NCBI GenBank assembly: GCA_013398015.1
Contig: VZRR01005726.1
Coordinates: 296,738-360,737 of the forward strand
Direction: 5' to 3'
Length of the DNA stretch: 64,000 nucleotides
Source of the DNA: Oreocharis arfaki
Lineage: Eukaryota; Chordata; Aves; Passeriformes; Paramythiidae
Positions 23,601-34,210 of this stretch are shown piece by piece (position 1 is the stretch's first letter; each line of letters begins with the position of its first letter). The position numbers and the translations under genes are program-made. A model generated the notes under the pieces. It ran no database searches and was not told where the DNA came from. It saw only the letters and a list, made by a program, of their open reading frames with translations.

Positions 23601-26449
23601 AGCCTAATAACCTTGGTCACAAATTTTCACTGTTTCAAGACCTGACACGCAATGGAATATTAAAGCTAACATTTACAAGACAGGTTTGATCCAATTGTCA
23701 GTGTCCTGAGTGTACTAAGGATCCTTAATGGCCTTGGCCTTCCCCACCAGGGTTTTCCACCCGTGTGCTCTGCCCATGGGCCCACTTAAGCACAGACCTG
23801 GACATTCTCTCACTGCCTGTACTATGTAGGAGGTGCATCTGTGCTCCACTCTGGCACAGCCATGCCTGGCTGTGGGCCCTGTTGGTCTGCACTCATAGCC
23901 GCAGTGACTTGGTGCCAAGAGAAACCTGCAGTACTCATCCAGAGACAGCACTGAGCACTGATGCAAATGGAAAACAATGCAGCTGTACAAGTCTTGGAAA
24001 TAGTCCAGGAAGATCATCTCCTATCAGTGATGGTATTTGATAAGCAACAAAAGGTGATTTGCACTAAGAGCCTTGGGTTTTCCTGTAAGATTGAAAAAAC
24101 CCAATTAGTTATGTAAAATATCACCTTCCCTCTCTTCCTCAAAAGGGAGAGGTGTTTTTGCATATCACACATCTTGCTATCATCTGACATTGTGAAATGA
24201 GAATACATAATTTTCCTTTGCATTTGGAAACAAATCTAATTCTTCTCTCTACTCATTGCAAGTGTGTCAGTCTTAGCCCACGAGCTGGTGCTAATGCAGC
24301 CACTTCTTTCCAAAACTAACCATTGTTTCATTTCTTATTGCAGAGTAAACTGCTAGCAGTAGTCAATTGGAAGGCAATTTCGCCTCCATTTTCCCGTGGT
24401 CTGTAACTGCTTTATCAGACACAGATGATGTGGCTTTGACACATGATCACGTCTTGTACACAGGCAAAGGCTTTATCTCTTTGTTAACACTGCTGGATAC
24501 CCTCACAACTTCCTGCCTGTCGTTTAGATTTGGAAACAAAAAAATAGGGTGGTTATTCAAGTGACTGATGATTGGTTACTTCAAAAACCTATTTTTTCTG
24601 CAAAATATGCTCTCTCCTCAAGTTTCCCAAGTAAGAAAGTCACGTGCATAGCACAGTCCTCAGATAACTACAAAACCAGTTTATGCCTGCAACACGTTGT
24701 CTCAGAGGGAGCATAATCTTTCTGTAATAAGTCTTAGAAGTGTCTTGGAAGATATTCTGGAGAACAACCCCCAGGCTATTTGAAGAACATACTCCAAAAA
24801 AAGAGTTTTCTCAGCTAAAACATTTATACATTTAAAAGAGAAATGAATTCTCAGAAAAGTTGAATTCATAATACATTTTTAAAGGAACCAGATAGCCTAT
24901 TTCTATTAGCCATATCTAGGCGCAAAACAAACAGCTCTTCACTCAACCGTACGACCTCTCTCCGCTTGAATCTTTAAATTATCATACATCAGACATTTTC
25001 AACATGTGACAGCATGCAAGACTGGATGAAGAAGTAGGCATAACCCAAATGACAAATTTAACTATTTCCTAATAAAAGCTATAATTTGCTGTAATGATCT
25101 CCTGTGAATTTTTTATGATACATCCAGGCACAGTTTTCTATTTCCTCACGCACCACAGCATGTCCCACAAGTACCTTCATTGAATTCAGTGGTTTGGTGT
25201 TCTGCTTGCCTGAGAAGGCGTGAGATTTTTGCTTGGTCCCGCTGAAGACCCAGTTCCTCTCATCGGCAAAGGATGAGAATGCACCATGCATTCCTGTCCC
25301 CAGGCTCTAAGAGAAGGTTTTCAGCCCAGGCCTGCTGCCTCAGGGGCAGATTGCCAGCTCAGTCCCTGAGGGTAGTGGCTCCTGCACTGCTCTGCACAGT
25401 GCTCTGTGCCTGGGGAAACATCAGAACTCCTGAAGCAGCATGAAGAGTGCAAGTGCTGCCAGAGCAGAGATGAGGGTGGTAGGTGCTGATGATGGTGCCA
25501 AGGTAAAGCTACTCATGTCTGCATCTTCCAGTCATCTGTTACTATTCCCTGACATTAACAAGGAGTTGGCAGAAAACTCACTCTCATTTCTACAGTACAG
25601 CACAGTTGACATTAAAACATCACTACAAAGTTGTCTAAATAAAAATGCTTTATATTGTTAAAATGTATGTCAAGAATGCTTTCTGTTCCCTGCCATGTGA
25701 ACTCTGACTGCATCGACACAATTGGAGAGAACCCTCAAGACTAGGGCCATGCTATAGCAAAGCATCAACCATGAAGTCTTGTTCTCCTCATATGGGGGTG
25801 AGCCACCACCACAATGCCATAATGTCACCTCCATGTGTAGACGGAAAAAATGAGGTTTCCAAAATTTGTCTCTCATCACCAGCATCAAGCATGTACACAT
25901 AGCTCTAGAAGAGCAGAGAGACAAATAGTGATAAGCTCCAGATATGCAGGAACCACTGAGAAGATGTCATGTTACCCAGACTCCACTGGACACACATGGC
26001 AGAGCTACATCATTTTAACTGGTGTTGAAAAAGACCTGAAATTATTATTTTTGTGTACAAAGAGCTCAGCAGGAGAGAGAAGACCGTAGTAAGAATATGC
26101 AGCTGGTTTTTAGTACAGCTCAGCTGCTTACAAAATTCGGATTTGAATTCTAATGAGGATGGCCAGTCACTGATGTCTGAGTAAAATACCAAACTTTTAC
26201 AAATGGCTTACCGTTCTGTATCTCAGGATTACCAAGGAGATTGAATCAAAGACAGAAACATACATGAATATCTTTTTGTCACTTTGCTTTACAGGTAGGT
26301 AGAGTAAAAACCTGTTTATATTAAATTTTGCATACTTTCCTCATCTCACTGCCATAAGTGAAATAAAGTATGTACTTACCCAGGGAGACCTGAATGAAGA
26401 AGAGAATCAACCATAACAGTGGAGCAGAAAGATGTCTCTTTGTTGCCAT
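8555..26449 (-). CDS. Multi-SRCR type I membrane receptor, WC1/CD163/SCART-like, 8 SRCR domains
   Basis: A cell-surface scavenger-receptor cysteine-rich protein; relatives act on macrophages and gamma-delta T cells as pattern or co-receptors. Exons in gene order: 26380-26449, 21776-22090, 20107-20415, 18227-18541, 17142-17453, 16520-16837, 15540-15854, 14553-14867, 13748-13810, 13347-13661, 13123-13158, 12685-12822, 12289-12384, 11651-11734, 10404-10556 and 8555-8652. Every junction is phase 1 and the sum is 3252 nt, 1083 residues. Layout: signal peptide 1-23, SRCR1-7 about 24-756, linker to 777, SRCR8 to 882, stalk, membrane segment about 911-931, then a tail of about 150 residues with YEEI, GYDDV and GYDDI motifs. 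Group B (8-cysteine) domains place it in the WC1/CD163/SCART set; which member is orthologous cannot be told by eye. SCART1 also has eight SRCR domains, as I recall. Confidence 0.88.
10404..10556 (-). CDS. SRCR receptor exon 15: cytoplasmic, GYDDV motif
   Basis: 153 nt between ttccag and gtaagc, phase 1-1. It contains SPLPENALEDGYDDVTEAPG and an acidic stretch further on. The EDGYDDV motif is typical of tails in this receptor set. Confidence 0.8.
11171..11225. repeat. 20-base tandem repeat, three units
   Basis: 'cttcagatcacttgtatttt' recurs with small changes at 11171, 11191 and 11211, in the intron between SRCR receptor exons 14 and 15. Confidence 0.8.
11651..11734 (-). CDS. SRCR receptor exon 14: cytoplasmic
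   Basis: 84 nt between gtctag and gtgatg, phase 1-1. It encodes DSYSESSKPKEQFYRGHSDE and then ENGPGATQ, a polar, acidic segment with two tyrosines. Confidence 0.7.
12289..12384 (-). CDS. SRCR receptor exon 13: cytoplasmic, YEEIDY motif
   Basis: 96 nt between tttcag and gtctgt, phase 1-1. It contains SYDPFSEAVYEEIDYNLMRE. The AVYEEIDY sequence resembles the tyrosine motif in WC1/CD163-family tails, a candidate kinase target or endocytosis signal. The gtctgt donor is not ideal. Confidence 0.8.
12685..12822 (-). CDS. SRCR receptor exon 12: transmembrane segment
   Basis: 138 nt between cttcag and gtgggt, phase 1-1. A basic RPRRPATGSTRLS stretch is followed by the hydrophobic span APVIVCIILGTLLCLVLAIL and then the stop-transfer QLRRARAQQR. 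This shows a type I orientation. Confidence 0.9.
13123..13158 (-). CDS. SRCR receptor exon 11: stalk
   Basis: 36 nt between cttgcag and gtaaat, phase 1-1. It reads GVTETTASPTRA, rich in Thr, Ser and Pro, as expected for a short O-glycosylated stalk before the membrane. Confidence 0.75.
13347..13661 (-). CDS. SRCR receptor exon 10: SRCR domain 8
   Basis: 315 nt, phase 1-1. It contains KLRVVGGENECSGRVEIWHQ, WGTICDDAWDMADANVVC, FGEGTGPIWLEKVHC, FGENCDHKEDAAVNC and SG, with eight cysteines. This is the membrane-proximal domain. Confidence 0.92.
13748..13810 (-). CDS. SRCR receptor exon 9: 21-residue interdomain linker
   Basis: 63 nt between ctgcag and gtacct, phase 1 at both ends. It reads G RKEVTSPAAFAECPNSTSCS G. 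It has two cysteines and an NST sequon. The phase fit and position between SRCR7 and SRCR8 resemble the linker that CD163-type receptors carry between membrane-proximal domains. It could be spliced optionally. Confidence 0.65.
14553..14867 (-). CDS. SRCR receptor exon 8: SRCR domain 7
   Basis: 315 nt, phase 1-1. It contains DFLALRLANGNDCAGRVEVF, WGSVCSNRMSQL, TVCKHLGCGDGGG, GPTWLDHVECTEQHSSLWQC and ITCTG, with eight cysteines. The acceptor is ttccag. The donor gtaatc is weaker than its neighbours. Confidence 0.9.
15332..15348. repeat. TG microsatellite
   Basis: TG dinucleotide run of about eight units in the intron between SRCR6 and SRCR7. Confidence 0.85.
15540..15854 (-). CDS. SRCR receptor exon 7: SRCR domain 6
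   Basis: 315 nt, phase 1-1. It contains QMRLVNGTNRCAGRVEIYHH, WGTICDDNWDLSDANVVC, HYGEGSGQIWLDDVNC and GVLCSG. It has eight cysteines and is close to the SRCR consensus. Confidence 0.92.
16520..16837 (-). CDS. SRCR receptor exon 6: SRCR domain 5 (six cysteines)
   Basis: 318 nt, phase 1-1. It contains SLRLSGGESRCDGRVEI, DAHVVCRQLQCGTA, RSVQCTGNETQLMLC and GVICSG. The usual W-G-T-V-C is WSRVLDDDWD, so cysteine 2 is lost, and no cysteine occurs between LMLC and VIC, so cysteine 7 is lost. The frame and splice sites are intact. Confidence 0.9.
17142..17453 (-). CDS. SRCR receptor exon 5: SRCR domain 4
   Basis: 312 nt, phase 1-1. It contains GRLVNGTWCSGIVEIRHG, WGRLCRSHWNL, SVLCHQLNCGYA and VTCSG. 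Ten cysteines: the usual eight plus one at the very start (GCPGG) and one in ESCLWDC. Confidence 0.9.
18227..18541 (-). CDS. SRCR receptor exon 4: SRCR domain 3
   Basis: 315 nt, phase 1-1. It contains YRLANGSTACSGRVELL, WGTLCDYLWDL, ILCQQLDCGVA and VVCSG, with eight cysteines. NGS and NGT sequons suggest N-glycosylation. Confidence 0.9.
20107..20415 (-). CDS. SRCR receptor exon 3: SRCR domain 2
   Basis: 309 nt, phase 1-1. It contains DLRLTGGDTACSGHLKV, WATVCFSHIDF, SVVCNELECGQAVDAL and FVCSG, with eight cysteines. It is more diverged than the others: FSHID replaces the usual DDxWD turn. Confidence 0.9.
20640..21310 (+). repeat. CR1 LINE fragment, reverse-transcriptase region, degenerate
   Basis: Plus-strand text aligns from memory with avian CR1 ORF2: a segment reading like 'cagcatg...tcatgcctggggga', then remnants of the 'NTVLHNILMSK' and late RT parts, ending near 'aaagtcctgaagctgggaatga'. 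Many frame breaks; long dead. It lies in the intron between SRCR1 and SRCR2. Confidence 0.75.
21776..22090 (-). CDS. SRCR receptor exon 2: SRCR domain 1
   Basis: 315 nt, phase 1 at both ends. It contains ELRLSNGTVPCSGRVEV, WGTVCDGDW, DAEVVCKQLQCGSA, FGEGTGPTWLYRVDC and GVICSG. All eight group B cysteines are present. Confidence 0.9.
22620..23130 (-). repeat. CR1 LINE fragment, reverse-transcriptase region, minus strand
   Basis: The plus strand reads as the complement of CR1 ORF2: 'gcacattgctggctcatgtc', 'cttgcacttggccttgttga', 'ctgagggacaccacttgtca' and 'aaggccttacagaagttaag' are well-known avian CR1 text. Degenerate, in intron 1 of the SRCR gene. Confidence 0.85.
26380..26449 (-). CDS. SRCR receptor exon 1: start codon and signal peptide
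   Basis: Starts MATKRHLSAPLLWLILFFIQ and continues VSLG, a typical signal peptide with a basic start and a long hydrophobic core. The donor gtaagt gives phase 1. An in-frame upstream Met exists at 26525-26527, but MATK places the signal peptide at the N terminus and is preferred. Confidence 0.85.
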
Positions 26450-26545
26450 TCTGACTGCAGATGGATGAAACTTCACTCTCCAGGCACTCTCTAGATCAAA
26501 CTCCGTATGGGCATTTCTGTATCTCACGAATGATTACAAAGGAGG

Positions 26546-26554
26546 AAATATATA
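26546..26554 (-). promoter_or_regulatory. TATA-like box for the SRCR receptor
   Basis: On the minus strand TATATATTT lies about 100 bases upstream of the MATK start, followed by TTCCT, an ETS/PU.1-core-like site. This suits a myeloid or lymphoid promoter but is inference from short motifs. Confidence 0.4.
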
Positions 26555-27471
26555 GATTCACGTGCTAGCATGAACTACCCAAAGGAACCAATAGAAATAT
26601 TGTTCACCTTTTTAGACGTTATCAGCACATTAATCTCCAATCTGAAGGAGCCAAAACCTCCAATAAAATTCAAAAAGTGTGCTTGTGACCTTATATGAAG
26701 GATGACTGCCTATCTGATGTCATCATCGGAATTGTTTTACTATGGGACCAACATTGGTGGCACAGGCAGAGCAGTGCACGAAGTGGTTATTTCTCACCTG
26801 CCAAAGGAGCTTGAAAGTGCAGAACACTGGTCTTTTATGAATCACTTTAGAAAAGAAACAGGCAAAGAAAATCCCTAAATTTGAAGCTTATCATTCTCAC
26901 TGGGAGAAATTGTACTCCAATCAACAGAAATGGTGTTTATCACTAGAGTTTGTTCGGTGAGTAAAAAATGTTACCTTCTCTGTCTTTGCGGCAGGCTCAG
27001 GGCTTCCTTTTTTTGTCAAAACTTTGTGGACAGCAGCTCTTAAAACACCATCTTCCTTAGGATTCGAATTGCAGGCCTTCCTGTTTCCTCTGCTGAGTTT
27101 CTTTTTGTTTCAGGTGACCGCTGCTGGTAGTTCTACCCCCTCTCTCATTCACTCTAGAATGGTAACTTTAGGGAAATAAAAGCTGCTGTTAATTAAACAG
27201 TGGCTGCTTGACTCATTCTGACAACTGGAACAAGAGTGCTGTTTACACCAGTGTAAACACACATTCCTCTTCGTGACACTGTCAGCATCCTCCTTTTGTC
27301 TGATGGTGTCTGTCTGCTCCTTATCCAGAATCCCAAGTTCAGTAACATCCATGCTGTTAGGTCCTTAGAACGCCAAGCCGTGCAGCCTCTTCCCCTTCTC
27401 ACTGGGCTTTGCTTGTTCAAGGTCTGTGTAACCTTGCAGCAGGGTGGCATTGGGTCAGACTGCTGCAGAAA

Positions 27472-27501
27472 GAGCTGCGTGATCAAGAGCTGCGTGATCA
27501 A
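27472..27501. repeat. 15-base tandem duplication
   Basis: 'gagctgcgtgatcaa' twice in a row, exact. Confidence 0.9.
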
Positions 27502-28189
27502 GGGAATCTGGCCAGAGGCTGCCTGTTCTTTGCTCAGGAGCACAGATATCTGCCTATGGTCTCTGCTAGAGCTACAGGGCAGCCAGGCTGCAGTATGGCC
27601 ATGAACTTTGCTGCTACTGACCCTAATCTGCTGACTTGACTTTCTGGCTTGATCTTGGACTACCACTTTACTATGGTTTTGTCTGGATTGCCTGGACTAC
27701 TGGCTTAACCTTGCTGCAGTTGCTGACCTATTCTGGAGGGATTTTTTTTAGTTCAGATACTATGGGACTGCATCCCTTGTGAGGATCTTGCTTAATGCCT
27801 GGTTTGCTGTCAGCTTCAGTGCCTGGCTGACCTTCCCTTGCAGAGCATCCTGCTTCTGCCACCTGATACAGACCTCTGAAAAACAGAAAGTCACTGCCAC
27901 TCCATTGGAAATGTGGTCAAGGTGGGAAAAAGCCCACTACAGATGTGCTGATGAGAGATAGGCAGGGTATCCATTATTATCTCTATTCCTGTACTGAGGT
28001 TCAGTGGTTTCACTTAGCACTATTCTTTGCTGTTTGGTGTCCACCAACTAAATTCTCACTGACATCTTAAACCCCGTTTCAGGAAGTCTAATAGTAAGAT
28101 CTGTTTCTCAGCATACAGGCCTTTGATGACCAGAGCCTCTTATGGGTGCTATGTCCACATAGCCAGGTACGTGCCAGTGACTGTGGATG

Positions 28190-28458
28190 TTAGAAGAGGC
28201 AGCATGGAAGGAAATCACCTCACGTTGTGCTAGGGGAGGTTCAGGTGAGAAACTGGGAAAAATTTCCTCACTGAAAGGGTTGTCAAGCACTGGGACAGGC
28301 TCCCCAGGGAAATGGTTGAGTCGCCATCCATTAATTTATTTCCAAGACATGTAGACGAGGCACTTACGGCCACAGGCCCTTAGGTTTAGTGCTAGGTTAA
28401 TGGTTGGACTTGATGATATTAAACATCTTTTCCAGCTAAAATAGTGCTATGATTCTGG
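28190..28458 (+). repeat. CR1 LINE 3' end
   Basis: Contains 'gggaggttcaggtgagaaac', 'aaagggttgtcaagcactgg', 'acaggctccccagggaaatg' and, at the end, 'ggttggacttgatgatatta' and 'gctatgattct', the CR1 3' terminus. Confidence 0.85.
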
Positions 28459-31400
28459 GAAAATCAAGCAGCAAATAACAGAACAACTCTGAGATATTTT
28501 GTTTAGAAACTGAGCACAATACTTTGCTCAGCAAAATTACATGCTAGAATTGGAATAATACAAAGAAGGTCTTCAGGGATGACCAGATGAATACAAAATG
28601 CATCTTACAGTCAAAGAGTAATGAAGTAATTTCAGAAAGTTGTCATCCTAACAAAACAAACTTTTGCTTCTAAGTATTTTGCAACGGGTTAACACTAACT
28701 GGAACGAGGACTATATAATGTGAAGAAGAGCATAAAGTTGCTATGAAGACATGTAAGACTGACTGTCACAAGGCGGTTTCTAACAATCAGAAAAATAAGG
28801 CCCTGGACTAAGCTCCCAGTTAAAATGGGGACAGAAAGAACTTCTGCAGTAACGAGCAAGATCATAATCACTGAAAGGAACTACTGGGCATATTTCATTC
28901 GGTTAACACAAGTGTAGATTTGATGACTGCAGTGGTCCTGTTAAACCCCTTCTCCATTGCCCAGGAATTAGCACAACAGACCTTCTGAATACAACATACT
29001 TCTGCTGCAGATACAAGAGAAGTTTGCTGTAGAGCAGACAAAAATGCCTTACTCCATAGTGACCATATAGGATTTTAATCTGATACTTGATGACCAACTC
29101 TGCCCTGAGGATATGCAAAATCTCAGACTTTCCTGATCCACACGATGAAAAGTACGCAGGTCAGTGAAGGGACAACGAGCAGGATTAGTGGAGTATTTAT
29201 TGGTCAAGTGAGGTACAGATGGGGCTCGTGCAGGGAACCACTAATGAGCCTGTGCTAGTCCTAGAGAGTCAAGCAAGGACAGGGTGATTTCATGAGTAAA
29301 TTTGCAGATTTTCCTGGTTGGTGTTCAAGTCAGGAGAGAAAAAGATCACAATCAATGTTTATTAGATCACTTCTTACTAGTTAGACTGTTAGTAAAATCA
29401 AGCTGTTGTTATTAGTAGCAGATAACAATTCACACATTATGCTCACTCATTTCCTCACACTCAGACACTCGCTGACAGTTACCTGGTGTCACGACGTGCT
29501 TGTGCCCCTGAGAGACTTGAGAATCTTGATGTTCTGAGTTTTTCTGTTCTTGTGAATCCACAGGACTGAGTCTCCAGATCTTATGTATGTATTCTTGGGA
29601 GAGTTTTACTTGCTGCCTCTCAGCACCTACCCATTCCTTCTTTGATCTGGTTTCTGGTATCACACACACACAGGCCCTGCTCATTCATGCAAATTCACCC
29701 CATGTGGGCTTTTATGACAGAAATGCAGTGCCAGAGTTAATCCAAAAGCCATCATGTGTCCCACAGGACACTGTCCTGTCCCATGATTTCAGCTTGCAGC
29801 AATAATCTTTACCTCCAATCCCTCTGAACACAGTTCACTTTTATCTATGTGAAATTTATACGTTTATTGTTACATCATAGCATAGAATTTCGAAAGACAT
29901 CACTCACTGCAAGATAACAGAGGCAAACCACTCTTGCCTGATTGTTTCAATTCAGAGTATGAACCCTTTTGTACAGGAGGCTGTACACATTTCTGAAGGC
30001 TTCCTCCAGGTCTTACAACTCTCAGTCCCATACACCTGTGGAAGTGAGAAAGATAATCACACCCAAATGTGTGTCTTGTGGTCCAAAGTTAATACAGGCT
30101 GCTTCAAAACTTGTTCTGGGGCTGTGTAAGTACATGTGCCTTTGAACTGCCATTATCTTTAAACGAAGCGTAGGGAGAGTTAAGAGATGAAGGTAATTCT
30201 CTAAGTACTAAGGTAAAGACGGGGCTGCCTGAAGGAAAGCAAGCAGTTAGGAAGGAAACCACTTTCTTCCTTACTCCGGCTGTGCTGGAGGGATTTTGAG
30301 TTTCAGAGAAATGAGATGTATCCTGTGGTTAAGATTAACCTGAGCTTTGAGAAGGATTAATCTCTGTATCTCAAACTGACAATGGTTTAAACTGACACCT
30401 GACATGAAGTTATCTGGAGTGGTATTTTTGTGTTACCTTTACGAATGTATTTGTCAAAACCTTCCAAATTCTAGTTATATATTTACTGTCTTGTGAACCC
30501 AAATGCTTTAGGACAAGTGTCAGTCAGAAGTTTTTCAGCAAAATTATGACTTGAAGAAAGTATACTCTGAAGAAATATTAGTATTTGACAAGATTTGGTT
30601 TCAGGGAGATTTCAAGTGTGAGCCAATACGATTTTTATTGTTAAAAAAGATAAGATGTTATTCAGTTTCAAAGTAAAAGATATTTTGATCTTATGATCCA
30701 TTGAATGAAGAGTTAAAAAATTTGAAAGCAAAGTTTTAATGACTTCTTTGAATTGTGTTCAAAGATGTTTTCAGCACACTTCCTCTGAGACATTTGAATT
30801 TAAACATAGGGTTTTTTGTGACTATTTTTGCTTTCTGTACCGTTTTTTCTTAAAACAAAAATTTATAAAATCTTTTTATATTATTCTCTGTTACTTTTTT
30901 CCCCCATCAGGTTATTTTAATTCCAAGTAGTCATGAGGTCACTATTTATTCAAACCATGTGTATTAAAATTAGCTTGAGGTAACTGTCTAGGATTTCATG
31001 GTAAGTGTGCAGGTGGCTAACAATGGAGCAACTGATCCAATGACCACTGGAAATTTGCATAAATGATGGCAGATTATGCTCTGACCTTTCCTTTAGAGAT
31101 TAGTGAGGTCACATCTAGTTTTTAATTAAATGCCAGCATCTCAGTTCTCAAGAGCAAAATAATTCAAATTTCAACAGGAACCAAGTGACATGTTTGTCTG
31201 TGTTTATCCCTTTTTGTAAGATAAGGTTTCTAAACTTTTCCTCTGAATATTTAAATCTTTCATCCCTGAATCTGAAGGCACAAATTAAAAACAGTGGACC
31301 AGGTCTCTCTGGTAGCCGGTCTCCAGACTTACAATTTCTCCAGCCCAAACCAGCACAACACCACAGTTCTAACTTAATAAAGGGATTTCAGATGTGATCT

Positions 31401-32520
31401 GAGGGATGCAAATCACTCATTAATCAACATTCTACTGCTGCTTCCAATGTTTGCATATTTTCTTCCCTCAGCACTGGCGATTGATTATTGCTAATAATTT
31501 AAATCAGTTTTGCTTTTTTAATTCCATTACAGGTTGCTCTGAGTATGTATGCATGCAAGACAGAAAGAAGGAGAGAGGGAACTGTACAAGCTAAGTGTAT
31601 TTGATTTGTGAATAGCTATTTATTAGTTCAAAATATATTGTAATAAAATAGCCTCTAAAGTAATAAAAGAAATTGAAGTAAATTTTTTTTTTGCTCTTTC
31701 CCCATGGCATAATCTTCTGTCAAGGAAAATGGAATCTGCAGTAAACATTATGTCACATGTCTTGATATACACAAAGAGAAAATCTGTTCAAGATTTGCCA
31801 ATTCTGCTATTATGCATGGCTGATTGGATCCTTAAATTTTCATATTTGAAAAATAGAAGAATGACTATATCTTTACAAGGCAATAATTTCAGCACTGAAA
31901 ATTTAGGCATCACATATGATTAGTCACTTTTTACTAGTATTTGGAGGGTTTTATAATTTTTTTATTTTATGCAAATGTATTCGGCATATTTTCAAGATGC
32001 TGTGTTATTTGTCACGTTTCACATGTATCGGGATACATTTCACATATATCATCAGGTATAGGCATTAATCAAACTAAAATCAGGATGATAGTGTTGCTCT
32101 TAGGTATATACTCAGAAAAAGACAAAAATGTGAATGTCCAGGAAAGCCTCAAAAATCCAATAGGATTTTCCATTTTTCTTAGCTGAGGATAGAATGCTTT
32201 GGTTGTAAAAGCCCAACCAGTAATCACAAGGATGCAAACTACGGTAAATAGCTCTTTGCATATTCTATTGGTTGCCCACGTATTCATTCAACTCTTCCTA
32301 TGTTTAACCTGTGGATCATCTTCCTTTAAAATTCCATACTGTGCCCAGAAAGAACAGGCAATAAAAAAAATCATTAATCCAGTGCAAGTGCTTTTAATTA
32401 AACTGCATCTGCTTTGTGACTGTTGTCTGAAGAGACTAGAAAAAGAAAAATTGAGCATCATACATACAGAATAGAGTCAGCCTAGGTAATATTAATAACC
32501 AAGGCTCTGAAGGTTGTATG

Positions 32521-32556
32521 AAATTGATTTGGTAAAGGAAATTGATTTGGTAAAGG
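32521..32556. repeat. 18-base tandem duplication
   Basis: 'aaattgatttggtaaagg' twice in a row, exact. Confidence 0.9.
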
Positions 32557-33758
32557 AAAGTGATTGGATCCCCTTAGGGACACATAATGTGTCCTTATGC
32601 TTCTGCCTCTGGTTGGAAGGAGTGTGTCAAACACTGAAGACTGATGATCTTGATTGTCCAGGAGTTGAAAATTGTGGTGGCGTCCAGCATAAATGATGAA
32701 GAAACATGTGGTTGGATGCTGAGATAAAGCAACAGATAATTAAGGAAAGCTCCACCAATTAATTAATCCGCATTGTACTACTGGTCTCTTGTACCTTGTT
32801 ATACAATAGTCTACTTTTCCTTCAGCTTTTCTCTGACCTTTTCGTTCTCTTGGTCCTGTACCAGGACTGTGTGTCAAGTTCGTATTTCCTTGCAACTCTC
32901 TCCCACTTTTGAGAGTGCAAGTTATTTCATGCCTTACTCTTATGCAGTGGGATCTTGTCAGCTTTTGTTGAGACAGTGCTGGAAAAGGGTTTGGTAGCTC
33001 TTTCCTCTTAGATCGTTTAGGCTAATGTCTGTCACTTTTTACTGGGTGTGTTGGTTTATCCACAACCCCCTCGCTTTTCAGGCCACACTGTGATATGAGA
33101 AATGCTCATTAGGCCTTGGCCTTGATGAGCAGGACCTGGGCCCAGCTCCTCTTGAGCTTATCAGAAACACTGTCTGCTCCCAGGAACTTGTGCTGCCTAA
33201 TGAGCTCCTGGCTTTTTCTATGAACAGCCTTGGAAACTACTTTTCTTGCCTGAATGGCATAGCATCCTTGTTCTCACACTTTCAAAGAAAGGGTGCCGAC
33301 CCAAAGTTCAGCTGGGATGGAACATTGTTATGACTAAGGCCCGCTCGCTTGCGGCCTATTAACAGCAGTCCAAAATGAGACCCTTGGAGCTCTCCTGGAC
33401 CACAGTGGCTGTGACCAGCGACCTCCCTCTGAGACAGGCCTCTTGGAGCCAGTGAACTCTGGTTTGCCACCCTTGGAGATCAACCAAACAATGATGGATC
33501 ATGGGCTGATACCCACACTCCTCAAGGCTCAACCCTTTGCCCACTGAGGAGATACAAAACATCCCAAGTATGTATTTCACTACCTTTGAGGGGAAGTTTT
33601 CACAGGTACTTTGCACTGACTCTTTATGCCTGTGTACATACAAGTGTGCATTTGCTATGGCAAAAGGGGAGACATGCTGCTCTCTGAGGTGTTTAAGTAC
33701 CTTAGATATCTGAGTAAGTTAGGCCTGTAAGTAAGATTCATTTAAGTTATAAGCTGAG

Positions 33759-33907
33759 TTAAATGCTGTTTGGTGTTATTCCTTTGCTAAATTGTTAAGT
33801 TTAAGGTACAAGTTAAGTTACATTAAATGCTGTTAAGTGTTGTTCCTTTGCTAAACCACTAAGTTTAAGGTACAAGTTAAGTTTAGATAATGTTGAGTGC
33901 TGTTAAC
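33759..33907 (+). repeat. 64-base tandem repeat inside the LTR
   Basis: Units starting 'ttaaatgctg' at 33759 and 33823 plus a partial third at about 33887; each holds 'cctttgctaaa' and 'aagtttaaggtacaagttaa'. The period is 64 bases. Confidence 0.8.
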
Positions 33908-33954
33908 CTTTTAGGCTGTATTCCTTTTTACCCTTGCCCTCTCTATCCTTCTGT

Positions 33955-34018
33955 CACACACACCTAAACACACACACCCCTAAACACACACCCCTAAACA
34001 CACACACACACACACACT
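33955..34018. repeat. CA-rich microsatellite
   Basis: Runs of CACACA separated by 'cccctaaa' interruptions; likely length-variable. Confidence 0.85.
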
Positions 34019-34210
34019 GGCAGTTCTCAGTTCATTTCTGTTTTGATTGAGTGCATTTTGTTTGTTGTTTTTTTATCCTTGGTGTGCCTTAACCAGCTAG
34101 TGAGTGAACCTTGCCAATGAACTTTGTCATGCTGTTGCTTAGTGTTATATCCGATTTTTATTGATACCCTTGCTGGTGACTTTTTATCAATCTCGACTTT
34201 TGTAATACCA

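Larger units (their letters stand above)
26560..33040. other. Intergenic region upstream of the SRCR receptor
   Basis: AT-rich, no supported gene. It holds the CR1 end at 28.2-28.5 kb, two exact copies of a 15-base unit at 27472-27501, and two exact copies of an 18-base unit at 32521-32556. Open frames are short and have no recognisable products. Confidence 0.5.
33047..34210 (+). mobile_element. Avian ERVL-type solo LTR (candidate)
   Basis: Starts tgtgttggtttatcc. It includes the 'taagtttaaggtacaagtta' tandem block, a CA-rich stretch and 'ttggtgtgccttaaccagct' followed by 'gtgagtgaaccttgccaatg', a layout I recall from avian LTRs. No internal retroviral genes adjoin it, so it would be a solo LTR. 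Ends are approximate. Confidence 0.6.

Noticed and set aside
27193..27666. 157-codon minus-strand frame upstream of the receptor
   Set aside because: Falls in repeat-like sequence with an internal 15-base duplication; no domain and no promoter or splice support.
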